Below are positions 34,204-41,918 of a stretch of 62,532 nt of DNA, in pieces. The stretch's first letter is position 1, and every line of letters begins with the position of its first letter. Under the pieces are notes generated by a model that had not been told where the DNA came from, searched no databases, and saw only the letters and a program-made list of their open reading frames with translations. The position numbers were made by a program, and so were the translations under genes. The stretch is from contig CAYGVT010000015.1 in the NCBI GenBank assembly GCA_964353355.1, positions 1-62,532 of the forward strand, read 5' to 3'. The stretch is from CAYGVT01 sp964353355 (GTDB lineage Archaea > Thermoplasmatota > DTKX01 > GCA-020343715).

Positions 34204-34695
34204 ACGGCCGCCATCGGAGCTGCGGGGACGCTGGGAGCGGTCTTCCGGGTTATAAGCCTTGCCTTGCTGGCGTTGTGGAGGGACCTATCGGTGCGCTCCT
34301 GGTCCCACCCGGGGGCCGACCCCTCGGTCCCCCAGCGTTCGGCCCAACATCCCCAGATGGGCCGATCATCGACCGATGACCTGCGCAGACCACGAACACC
34401 CTCCGGGGAGATCCTGGCCCAGCGTCGCCGAGGCGATGTGGCCCGCATGAGGCATCGGACCGCCACGATGCTGTCCTCGCGCTGGCATGGCCCCCCATCA
34501 CACGTCCTGCATCCCATGGCACCGTTGTGCCGACGTCCCTCCGTCACCTCGGATGGCGCGGGCAGGCCCATCCATACCGTGGGCATCCGGATGGACGGCG
34601 CCCCAACCCTGATTTCCACACCCAGGAAAAATCGTCCAAAGGGTTAAGTAGCCTTATCGTGAGCGTCAGCATCCGAGAACGCGCGTCCTCTCCAT
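34204..34695. other. Divergent intergenic region
   Basis: About 490 bp between glnA and a divergent kinase. It contains the glnA TATA box and an AT-richer patch (aagggttaagtagcc, about 34638-34652) likely to serve the kinase. Short open frames on both strands lack support. Confidence 0.5.
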
Positions 34696-36942
34696 ATGCG
34701 GGATGAGGTGGCAAGGGTGGGACCTGACACTGAGGGCCTTGGGTCGACTGATGCCCATGGACGGGGCGATAACCGCCAATCGGATGCCTGCCATCGCATC
34801 GCCGAGCTCTTCGAGGCCATCCCTGACGACTTGGTCTTCCCCATGGTGCTTCGCGCGGTGCTCAAGGCGACGGAGAGCAAGGCCGGGCTCCTTGGGTACA
34901 TCTCCGCGGATGGCGATTGGGTGTGCCCGGCGATCGTCCAAGATACGGACAAGGTGCAAGGGCCAGTGAGCTGGCCGACCAGATTCCCGAAGGAGGCGTG
35001 GACCGGCATCTGGGGCACGGCGCTGCGGGAGGGGGTGTCCAGGAGCTCTGACGTGCCTGTCGAGCTGCTGGGAGGCCGGTTCGTCCTCTCCAAGGCGGTA
35101 GCGGTGCCCATCAAGCATGGAGGCAAGGTGATCGGCGCCCTCCTCGTCGGAGGTCGTGAGACCACCTACGGTGGCGAGGAGACGGCCGACATGATGGCCA
35201 TGGCCGAGACGATGGCGATGCACCTGGACGCTCGCCTGCACGGAGGCCGGACCGGGGGCGAGGGGACACGCGCAACCTCTGGGCCGGACCTCGACCTCAG
35301 GCTCCTGGACGTCCTCACCACATCAGTGGACTTCTTCCTCACGCATGAGGGGGACGCAGCGTACGCAGCCGTCGCGCAATCCATCAGCGAATCGGTCGAG
35401 GACTCGCGGGCCTTCATTGGCCACATCACCGGAGGCACCCGTCTGGTATGCCCCATGCAATCGTGGAGCGGGGACCCCGTGGAAGTGCCCCGACAGGGCG
35501 GGGTGGTCCTCGAGCTCGGCGAGTTCGATGGTATCCTCGACCGAGCGCTCGCCACGAGGGCAGTGCAGCGGTCCGATGTGCCATCAGGCAATCCAGCAGT
35601 GGGTCGCATCGACCATCACGTGGAGCTCACGCCCATCATCCACAGAGGGGATGTCGTTGGGGGCATCCTCGTCCTGCATGGGCGAGATGGTGGCGAGGGG
35701 TCCGGTGCCCCGCTTGTCGGGTCGCTCGCCCGGGTCCTCGCACCCTTGATAGCGTGGAGAGCGAGCGGCCCCGTGGAGGGTCCGGGGCCTCAGCACACCT
35801 CGGGGACCGTAGACCAATCGGTGGCGGACTTCCCCGAGGAGTGCGCCGATTCGTCAGACCTGGTCGCGAGCCTCGACGGGTCAGGACGGTTCGTCTCATT
35901 CAACGATTCCTTCCTCACCGCCCTCGACCTCACGGACGAGGACACCAAAGGGCTCACCATCTGGAACCTGCTCCCGCCCGGCCATTGGAGGGACTTCATG
36001 CGGCTGCTCAGGGATTCGATGAGCGGCGTGCCGGTGAACGCGCTCTGCTTGACATTGCGGTCGAGGAAGGGCAGGACGGTCGATGTGGAGGGGAGCATGG
36101 CCATGAGACGCGCCCATGCCGGGCCATCCCACATCATCTGCATCCTGAGGGACGTGACCGACCGTCGCTTGGAGGAGAGGAACATCAAAGAGCAGCGCAA
36201 CCGCGCACGGTTCTACCTGGACCTGCTGACCCACGATGTCAACAATCTCAACCAGGGCGTGGTCATGTGCATGGAGCTCATCCTCGCCAAGGATGACATC
36301 CCGGAGGCCGCCCGGTCCTATCTGGAGAGGACCTACGACCAGACCCTGGAGGTCTCGAGGCTGATCAGGGCCGTCGGCCGCCTCAGCGAGATGCGCGACG
36401 GTGGCCCGACCATGTCCCTCGTGGATGGGCGCCAGGTGGTCGAGGCGGCCGCGGTGCGTGCACAGCTGCTGCGAAAGGGCCGCCGCATAGATGTCCGGCT
36501 CACGGCGCCGACGGGCGCCCTACCGATCAGGGGGAACCAGTTGTTGGAGGAGGCGTTCGGCCACCTATTCGACTACATAGCGAAGATGGACCGCTCCGCC
36601 CCGGTCCAGATCGATGTCACATTCCACCTGGCAGAGGGTGGCCGTCGTTGGAGGGTCGTCGTCGAGGGCCGCGGGGTGGAGTTCGTCAAGCCCTTCAGCA
36701 GCGACGACCTCATGTGGCCAGAGCGCAGGGATGGCAGCGTCAGCCTCGCTGACCTGGGCCTCACGATAGTCATCGAGGTGGTAACCCAGCTCGGCGGACG
36801 CATCCAGACCGAAAAGGTCCAGACCGGAGGGGCGAAGGCGCTGAGCTCGGCCATCGTGCTCTTCCTCGAGAGGGGTACCGGGGACGATGTCGTTGCGGAG
36901 GAGCCCCTTGACGGGGCTGCAAGGATGGCCATCCCCTGGTAG
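34696..36942 (+). CDS. GAF-GAF-PAS histidine kinase homologue with eroded ATPase domain
   Basis: 748 residues, soluble. Two GAF-like domains (about 33-180 and 200-355; VAVPIKHGGKVIGALLVGG is the typical GAF end) are followed by a PAS domain (about 385-495) and the phosphotransfer helix THDVNNLNQGV with His at about 513. The ATPase-like domain has lost key residues: the N-box position reads HLFDYIAKMD without the Asn, the DxGxG box reads VEGRGVEF, and the last glycine box is DLGLTIV. The His can probably still receive a phosphate from another kinase, while self-phosphorylation looks unlikely. Confidence 0.85.
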   Translation: MRDEVARVGPDTEGLGSTDAHGRGDNRQSDACHRIAELFEAIPDDLVFPMVLRAVLKATESKAGLLGYISADGDWVCPAIVQDTDKVQGPVSWPTRFPKEAWTGIWGTALREGVSRSSDVPVELLGGRFVLSKAVAVPIKHGGKVIGALLVGGRETTYGGEETADMMAMAETMAMHLDARLHGGRTGGEGTRATSGPDLDLRLLDVLTTSVDFFLTHEGDAAYAAVAQSISESVEDSRAFIGHITGGTRLVCPMQSWSGDPVEVPRQGGVVLELGEFDGILDRALATRAVQRSDVPSGNPAVGRIDHHVELTPIIHRGDVVGGILVLHGRDGGEGSGAPLVGSLARVLAPLIAWRASGPVEGPGPQHTSGTVDQSVADFPEECADSSDLVASLDGSGRFVSFNDSFLTALDLTDEDTKGLTIWNLLPPGHWRDFMRLLRDSMSGVPVNALCLTLRSRKGRTVDVEGSMAMRRAHAGPSHIICILRDVTDRRLEERNIKEQRNRARFYLDLLTHDVNNLNQGVVMCMELILAKDDIPEAARSYLERTYDQTLEVSRLIRAVGRLSEMRDGGPTMSLVDGRQVVEAAAVRAQLLRKGRRIDVRLTAPTGALPIRGNQLLEEAFGHLFDYIAKMDRSAPVQIDVTFHLAEGGRRWRVVVEGRGVEFVKPFSSDDLMWPERRDGSVSLADLGLTIVIEVVTQLGGRIQTEKVQTGGAKALSSAIVLFLERGTGDDVVAEEPLDGAARMAIPW

Positions 36943-37352
36943 AGGGCCCCGTCCGGGTTGGACCGCACCCCACCCCCCATGGATCGTGCGGCGGGGGAGG
37001 GTCGGTCCGCGCGTCCGCACCGGTCGCTGCCCCAGACAGCGTTATTGTGTGGCCACAGGCCGGGTGCTCCAGGTCACGACCTTCCTTGGGGCTGCCTCCC
37101 GCATCTAATCCCTCGCACTCCTGGCCTGGCCCTGCCTGGCACCCCAAGGGTTATATAATCCCAAGGCCTTGGTCGGACCTGCCCTGCTGGCTGGCAGGAT
37201 ATTGAAGGATGTGATGACCGCGCGGAGACACACGCCAGAGGGATGGTCCTCCAGAGGGATTGTCACCGGGCGGTTCCCACGGGCGCGCGGCATCCTCCAC
37301 CAGGGCAGATTCTCCCGGATGTGCTCCTATGAGGTCTGAGAGGGACTTCACC
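36943..37352. other. Intergenic region and possible long leader of the TRAM gene
   Basis: 410 bp without a supported gene. A strong TATA box (ggttatataatcc, 37149-37161) predicts a transcript start near 37178, about 175 nt ahead of the TRAM start. The leader begins with a hairpin, CCTGCC (37178-37183) pairing with GGCAGG (37193-37198). Confidence 0.5.
37149..37161 (+). promoter_or_regulatory. TATA box ahead of TRAM gene
   Basis: ggttatataatcc stands out in GC-rich sequence. With the usual spacing, transcription would start near 37178. The next supported start codon downstream is that of the TRAM-domain gene. Confidence 0.6.
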
Positions 37353-37553
37353 ATGTCGATGCGACCACCCCCGCCCGTCAAGGAGGGCGACGAGCTGGAG
37401 GTCAAGATAGAGGGGGTCGGGGCGCAGGGCGATGGCATCGCCAGGGTGAAGGGGTTCGTCATCTTCGTGCCGGGGGGGAAGCTCGACACGACCGTGAAGG
37501 TGCGCGTGACCAAGATAGGCCGCAACGTCGGCTTCGCTGACATCGTCAAGTGA
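37353..37553 (+). CDS. TRAM-domain RNA-binding protein
   Basis: 66 residues from ATG 37353, with gagaggg 8 nt upstream. Almost the whole protein is one TRAM domain: VKEGDELEVKIEGVGAQG, DGIARVKGFVIFVPGG, then VKVRVTKIGRNVGFADI. Stand-alone TRAM proteins are common in euryarchaea and act as single-stranded RNA-binding proteins or RNA chaperones. The following gene starts 29 nt downstream. Confidence 0.92.
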   Translation: MSMRPPPPVKEGDELEVKIEGVGAQGDGIARVKGFVIFVPGGKLDTTVKVRVTKIGRNVGFADIVK

Positions 37554-37582
37554 GATGAAGACAGGGAACGGATGGCCATATA

Positions 37583-37894
37583 ATGACCAGACAGCATCGT
37601 CGGATGAAGCCTGGCGGACCGCGCAAGCAGTACACGTCCACCGAGCGCACGCGCATGCTCAACGTCCACCACGCCAGCGTCTTCAAGTTCCACCTCAAGG
37701 AGATCATGCGGGACTCGGACATGCAAGCGGAGCAGAAGCCCACCTTCGTCGCGAACGTCCTGCTCAAGGCCACGAAGAACTCCATCGCCGACGCCCAGGA
37801 CTACATCGATGCCAGGGTGAAGGAGGGGCTGCTGGAGCCCCCGATCGCCGATTCGCTCACAAGGCTCCTCGAGGCCTACACCACGCGCAGGTAG
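37583..37894 (+). CDS. Small basic helical hypothetical protein
   Basis: 103 residues. A very basic N-terminus (MTRQHRRMKPGGPRKQY) precedes an almost entirely helical remainder (FVANVLLKATKNSIADAQDY). The charge pattern would suit nucleic-acid binding. It is 29 nt downstream of the TRAM gene and probably co-transcribed with it. No family was recognised. Confidence 0.65.
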   Translation: MTRQHRRMKPGGPRKQYTSTERTRMLNVHHASVFKFHLKEIMRDSDMQAEQKPTFVANVLLKATKNSIADAQDYIDARVKEGLLEPPIADSLTRLLEAYTTRR

Positions 37895-37965
37895 GGCGCG
37901 GGGCCGTCCTTCTCGATGAACCGCTCCTGCCCGTCCGCCAAGGTTGGATGGGCTCCCTGTCTGGC

Positions 37966-37973
37966 AGTATAAC
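37966..37973 (+). promoter_or_regulatory. TATA box ahead of structured RNA
   Basis: agtataac begins 22 nt before the 5' strand of a 12-bp helix that closes a predicted RNA at 37988-38153, the spacing expected for a transcript starting at the helix. Confidence 0.5.
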
Positions 37974-37987
37974 CCCGAGCATGAGCC

Positions 37988-38153
37988 CGGGCGCCGTCGG
38001 GATGGTGCGCGGGCAGGGTCGGGCGGGATGGGGGAAAGGGGGGGAAGAATAAGACGGGCGGGGGAGGGTGGGCCTCCCGCCGCCCGGTTGGGATGGCGTT
38101 AGAGCCGGTCGCGGCTTATGGGGCCGCGGGTTCTGACACTGTGATGGCGCCCG
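37988..38153 (+). ncRNA. Candidate structured RNA of about 166 nt, family unknown
   Basis: A 12-bp terminal helix joins 37988-37999 (CGGGCGCCGTCG) to 38142-38153 (TGATGGCGCCCG) with two G-U pairs. Inside are a 13-bp hairpin (38055-38067 with 38073-38086, one bulged C, GTGGG loop) and a bulged hairpin (38101-38106 with 38129-38134, 38110-38115 with 38123-38128). The 5' half is very G-rich and includes GGGCAGGGTCGGGCGGG, a G-quadruplex-type sequence. A TATA box precedes it and tccttt follows. It matches no tRNA, SRP RNA or RNase P pattern that I could recall. GC-rich sequence folds easily by chance, so conservation is needed. Confidence 0.45.
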
Positions 38154-38154
38154 T

Positions 38155-38280
38155 CCTTTAAATAGTGGGTCGGGGAGGGTGAGTGAAAGTGGGACGTACT
38201 CCCGGGACGGCGAGCGCCGTACCCTGGCAAGAGGGGCGCCAAGGCCGCAAACGGGAGTGAAAGTGGACCGCCCGTTCACG
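38155..38280 (+). other. Second promoter-like and structured segment
   Basis: A TATA-like box (cctttaaatag, 38154-38164) is followed by GAGTGAAAGTGG at 38181-38192, repeated exactly at 38255-38266. Between the copies is a hairpin (ACGGC-GAGC-GCCGT, 38217-38230 or close by). GTGGAC...GTTCAC at 38263-38279 forms another and runs into the end of the minus-strand gene at 38276. It could be a second small RNA or part of the first transcript; no family was recognised. Confidence 0.3.
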
Positions 38281-38512
38281 TCGGGGGCGACGGCTTGGGT
38301 CCGTCCTCGCCGGATGGCCCCGCATCGACCCCATCCGTCCAGGTCGCCCGGTCCATCCCGTCCGCCCCTGCCCTGCCGCCCCGCTCGGCCTCGAGGGCCA
38401 GCCTGCGGACCCACAGGTAGAGCCCCACCAGGATCGCGACGAGGATGACCGCCGCCACTGCCACGGCCAGCGCGAGCATCACCAGGTCGTCGGTTACGCC
38501 CTCGAGCGCCAT
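38276..38512 (-). CDS. Small single-TM protein
   Basis: 78 residues from ATG 38512. One strong TM helix (about residues 10-35, then WVRRLALEAERGG) is followed by an acidic, Gly/Pro-rich tail. A TATA-like AT patch (about 38544-38553) sits between it and the divergent CARDB gene. The frame continues open upstream through the neighbouring gene, which is only GC-rich antisense. Unrecognised. Confidence 0.55.
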   Translation of the reverse strand: MALEGVTDDLVMLALAVAVAAVILVAILVGLYLWVRRLALEAERGGRAGADGMDRATWTDGVDAGPSGEDGPKPSPPT

Positions 38513-38620
38513 CGCTTGCGTCCCGTGAAGCCACCGGCCTGGCGGCATAAAAAGGCTTTGCGCGCGCCTGTCGGAAGCCTTTTTAACGGCCCATGGCGGT
38601 ATCGATGGGTTGGTGGCCAC

Positions 38621-40747
38621 GTGGTCCGTCGCGACCCACTTCTGGCGCTCGCCTTGGTGGCGCTCGCCGCCCTCGCCGCGAGCGTGCTGCTCGTCGAGGG
38701 CGCCGACGCGCAGGAGGCGTCCAACCTCACCCTCGGGCCCGTCACCTGCGAAGCCCTCGACACCGACGACGACGGCCTGGACGATTCCGTCCGCGTCGTC
38801 ACCAACGTCACCAACAATGACCTCGAGAGGTCCGAGGTCTACGCGATGCTGGTCTCGCTCTGGTTCTCCAGCACCCGCATCGACGCGCTCACCGCGAGCG
38901 ATCTCCTCGATAGCAACACGACAGTCCAGGTGATGCTGGTCGTCGGGACCACCGACAGCTCGTCTCGGGGGGACCACACCGTGAACGTGGAGCTCCACTC
39001 GGGGGACCTCACGGGGCCCATCGTCGGCAGGGACGAGACGACGCGGGCGCTCCATCCCCTGGGGGCCTACGCCCTCGAGGTCACCGCGGTCCCCGACTCG
39101 GCGGTGGTGCTCGAGAACGAGTCCGCACGGTTCAACGTCACGGTCCTGAGCACGTCCAACAACCCGACGGGCGTCGCCCTGTCCGCCACGTCGACCCTGG
39201 GCTGGGGCGTGGGGCTCTCCGCGACCATGCTGCAGCTGGACCCGGGCCAGTCCGCCGAGTTCGCCGTGACCGTGCGGGTGCCCCACAACGCGGCGCCTGG
39301 CACGCTGGAGCGCGTGCTCGCGCTGGCGGTGGCCGAGAGGAACCTCACCGCCACGGCCTCTGTCCTGCTCTCCGTCCAGGTACCCATCCATCTCTACGAG
39401 CTGTCGCTGGAGGTCGCCGACCCCTCGAGGCGCATCCAGGCAGGCGGTGCCCTCGAGTTCGCGGGCCTCGTCCAGAACATGGGCAACAACAAAGACACCG
39501 TGTCGATGGAGAGGCTCGCGCCCACGGGTTGGACCGTCACGGTCGAGCCCACATCGCTCACGCTCGACCGCGGCACGGGCGCGCCCGTGCGCATCCTCGT
39601 GACCGCCCCGTCCTCGCTCGCCGGCTCGGGCACGGTCGGGGTGGACGTCACGGCCAGGTCCCAGGGGCTCACCACCTTCGTGACCCGGACCCTCACGCTC
39701 ACCTACGACACGCCCGACCTGTCCATCGACGCGCCCAACGTCACCGTGTCCCCTCGGCTCCCGCTGGCTGGCGAGGAGACGACCGTGGACGTCGCCATCC
39801 TGAACCACGGCAGCGGTCCCGCCATGGACGTCGTGGTGGCGCTGCTCGTCGACGGCACCGAGGTCGGGCGCACGACGCTGCCCACCATCGACGTCGGCGA
39901 GCGCGTGCACGCCTTGCTGCGTTGGACCGCCGTGCTCGGTTACCACCGGCTGACGGTCCGCGCTGACCCTGACGGGGCCATACCGGAGACGGAGGAGGAC
40001 GACAATGAGGCCGAAGTGGGCCTGAACGTGGTGGGCACGGACCTGGTGGTGACGAGCTCCGACATGACGATGGAGCCCGGCTACCCCGCGGAGGGCGACG
40101 TGGCCGCCCTGTCGATGCGCGTCCGCAACATCCGCGCGCTGGCATCGGGCCCCTTCGACGTGACCCTCGCCATCGACGGCACCCTCGTGCGGACCTACGA
40201 CGTCGACCCTGGCGTCGAGGGCGTCTCGAACGTCACCCTCGTGCACGACTGGACCGTCGTGGCGGGCCGGCACTCCTTCAAGGTCGTGCTCGACCCAGGA
40301 GGTGCCGTCGCCGAGCAGGACGAGGCCAACAACGAGGCGACGAGGCAGTTCACGGGCAACGCGCGCCCGGTGGCGTCGCTCTCGCTCGGCGACGAGAGCG
40401 TCGAGGTGGGCAAGCCCGTGCAGCTGGTGGGCTCCGGCTCGACCGACCCGGACGGCAGGGTGCGCCAGTGGTTCTACGACTACGGTGACGGCACCAACTC
40501 GGGCTGGTCGTTCCTCCCGAACGGCACTCACTCGTACAAGGACAAGGGCGAGTACACTGTCAGGCTCTACGTGCGCGACGAGACCGCGACCGAGGGCGCG
40601 CAGCCGGCCACCGCGACCGTCAAGGTCACGGAACCGTCCGACGTCGATGAGCCGTCGCCGGGGGCTGGCGCGCTCGCGGCGGTCGCGGCCGTGGCGATGG
40701 CGACCGCGCTTGTGCTTACACGGGCCCGCCGGCGGCGCGGCCGGTGA
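38621..40747 (+). CDS. Surface protein with CARDB and PKD domains and PGF-like C-terminus
   Basis: 708 residues from GTG 38621 (TATA ctttttaac about 40 nt upstream; ggtgg 4 nt before). Signal peptide (VVRRDPLLALALVALAALA, ending near GADAQ), then several beta-sandwich domains, at least two of the CARDB type (APNVTVSPRLPLAGEETTV; TSSDMTMEPGYPAEGDVAA). A PKD domain with WFYDYGDGTNSG follows. The end, EPSPGAGALAAVAAV, then a hydrophobic stretch and RARRRRGR, resembles an archaeal PGF-CTERM sorting signal. An extracellular adhesion or structural role is inferred. Confidence 0.82.
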   Translation: MVRRDPLLALALVALAALAASVLLVEGADAQEASNLTLGPVTCEALDTDDDGLDDSVRVVTNVTNNDLERSEVYAMLVSLWFSSTRIDALTASDLLDSNTTVQVMLVVGTTDSSSRGDHTVNVELHSGDLTGPIVGRDETTRALHPLGAYALEVTAVPDSAVVLENESARFNVTVLSTSNNPTGVALSATSTLGWGVGLSATMLQLDPGQSAEFAVTVRVPHNAAPGTLERVLALAVAERNLTATASVLLSVQVPIHLYELSLEVADPSRRIQAGGALEFAGLVQNMGNNKDTVSMERLAPTGWTVTVEPTSLTLDRGTGAPVRILVTAPSSLAGSGTVGVDVTARSQGLTTFVTRTLTLTYDTPDLSIDAPNVTVSPRLPLAGEETTVDVAILNHGSGPAMDVVVALLVDGTEVGRTTLPTIDVGERVHALLRWTAVLGYHRLTVRADPDGAIPETEEDDNEAEVGLNVVGTDLVVTSSDMTMEPGYPAEGDVAALSMRVRNIRALASGPFDVTLAIDGTLVRTYDVDPGVEGVSNVTLVHDWTVVAGRHSFKVVLDPGGAVAEQDEANNEATRQFTGNARPVASLSLGDESVEVGKPVQLVGSGSTDPDGRVRQWFYDYGDGTNSGWSFLPNGTHSYKDKGEYTVRLYVRDETATEGAQPATATVKVTEPSDVDEPSPGAGALAAVAAVAMATALVLTRARRRRGR

Positions 40748-40783
40748 GCCAGGCCCGCCCGCCTGCGTCGGGCCATCGGAGGC

Positions 40784-40794
40784 TTCATATAGGG
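40784..40794 (+). promoter_or_regulatory. TATA box, leaderless NMD3 gene
   Basis: cttcatatagg lies about 25 nt upstream of ATG 40815, so transcription should start at or very near the start codon. Confidence 0.55.
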
Positions 40795-40814
40795 CGTCCG
40801 CCTGGGGGCTTTGG

Positions 40815-41915
40815 ATGTTCTGCATCGAGTGCGGCCGCGAGGTCGAGAGGGACGACGAGCTCATCGGGGGCGTGTGCGTCCCGTGCTTCCTGGAGCACAA
40901 CCCGATCGTGAGGCTGCCCCCCGTCGTGGACCTCGTGAGGTGCCCCCGGTGCGGGGCGGTCAAGGTCAGGGGAGGGTGGAGGTCGGCACCCAAGGCCGGG
41001 GAAGGGAGGAAGGGGCGTCCAGACGAGGGTCGGGACGATGGCGAGCAGCTGCGCTCGGCCGTGTCGGCCGCGGTCGAGGGCGCCATCGAGGCCATCGAGG
41101 AGGCGCGCGTGAGCTCGGTCGCCCTGCGGGTGCTCCAGGAGGACCGCCTGACCTTCATCGTCGACGTCCAGGCGGAGCTCGAGGTCGGCGCCCAGAGGGC
41201 GCGGCAGGAGCTCTCCACAAAAGTCAGGCTCCACCTGGAGGCCTGCGACGTCTGCTCGCGCAGGGCGGGCAACTACTTCGAGGCCATCGTGCAGTTCAGG
41301 GGCGCGCGCTCACGCCCCGCGACGGACCGCGACCTCGAGACGGCACGACGCGTCGCCACGGAGGAGGCGACCCGCCTGGAGGAGGCGTCGCGGGAGGCCC
41401 ACATGGTCAAGGTCGAGGAGCCCCGCGGGGGCTTGGACTTCTACCTGTCGACGCAGTCCGCGGGCTCCCAGGTCGCACGCGCCCTCGCGGCCAGGTTCGG
41501 CGCGTCCCTCTCGAGCTCCACGAGCCAGGGCGGGCGCAAGGACGGCCGGGACCTCGTGCGCACCACGCTCATCGTCCGCATGCCCGACCTGAGGTCGGGC
41601 GACTACGTGCTCTTCGAGGGGGACCTCATGCGCGTGCTCTCCGCGACGGACAAGGACGCGCTCGTGACCTCGGCCCCCGGCGGCGGGAGGCGCAGGACCC
41701 TGAGCCACGCCGACCGCACCGCGCTCGTGCGGGTCGGGACCGAGGATGACTTGGAGGACGCGGTCGTCGTGTCGGCCTCGGCCGGCGAGGTCCTCGTCCT
41801 GGACCCGGCCACGCTGAGGACCCTTGAGCTCGTGCTGCCGAAGGGGTTCGACCTGACGGGCAGGGAGACGGTCGGCGTGCTCAGGCACGACGGGCGCGTC
41901 CTTCTCGCCAGGTGA
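40815..41915 (+). CDS. NMD3-like protein
   Basis: 366 residues; ATG 40815 is fixed by the leaderless TATA spacing. The N-terminus has paired zinc knuckles (CIEC...CVPC and CPRC...), a central region ends in CDVCSRR, and GGLDFYLSTQSAGSQVA follows, the block typical of NMD3. The C-terminus is beta-rich. In eukaryotes NMD3 takes the large ribosomal subunit out of the nucleus; in archaea a role in large-subunit maturation is assumed. Its stop is 4 nt from that of the convergent surface-protein gene. Confidence 0.9.
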   Translation: MFCIECGREVERDDELIGGVCVPCFLEHNPIVRLPPVVDLVRCPRCGAVKVRGGWRSAPKAGEGRKGRPDEGRDDGEQLRSAVSAAVEGAIEAIEEARVSSVALRVLQEDRLTFIVDVQAELEVGAQRARQELSTKVRLHLEACDVCSRRAGNYFEAIVQFRGARSRPATDRDLETARRVATEEATRLEEASREAHMVKVEEPRGGLDFYLSTQSAGSQVARALAARFGASLSSSTSQGGRKDGRDLVRTTLIVRMPDLRSGDYVLFEGDLMRVLSATDKDALVTSAPGGGRRRTLSHADRTALVRVGTEDDLEDAVVVSASAGEVLVLDPATLRTLELVLPKGFDLTGRETVGVLRHDGRVLLAR

Positions 41916-41918
41916 GGC

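Noticed and set aside
37211..37217. GTGATGA as the C box of a C/D sRNA
   Set aside because: No D, C' or D' box at the expected distances.
37988..38280. tRNA, RNase P RNA or SRP RNA
   Set aside because: No T-loop consensus or anticodon arm, no conserved GGAAAGUCC block and no SRP GGAAG motif could be found.
38276..41272. A 998-codon open frame on the minus strand opposite the CARDB protein
   Set aside because: It lies opposite a well-supported gene, has low-complexity Gly/Arg/Val composition and no domains. Only its last 78 codons look like a real membrane protein.
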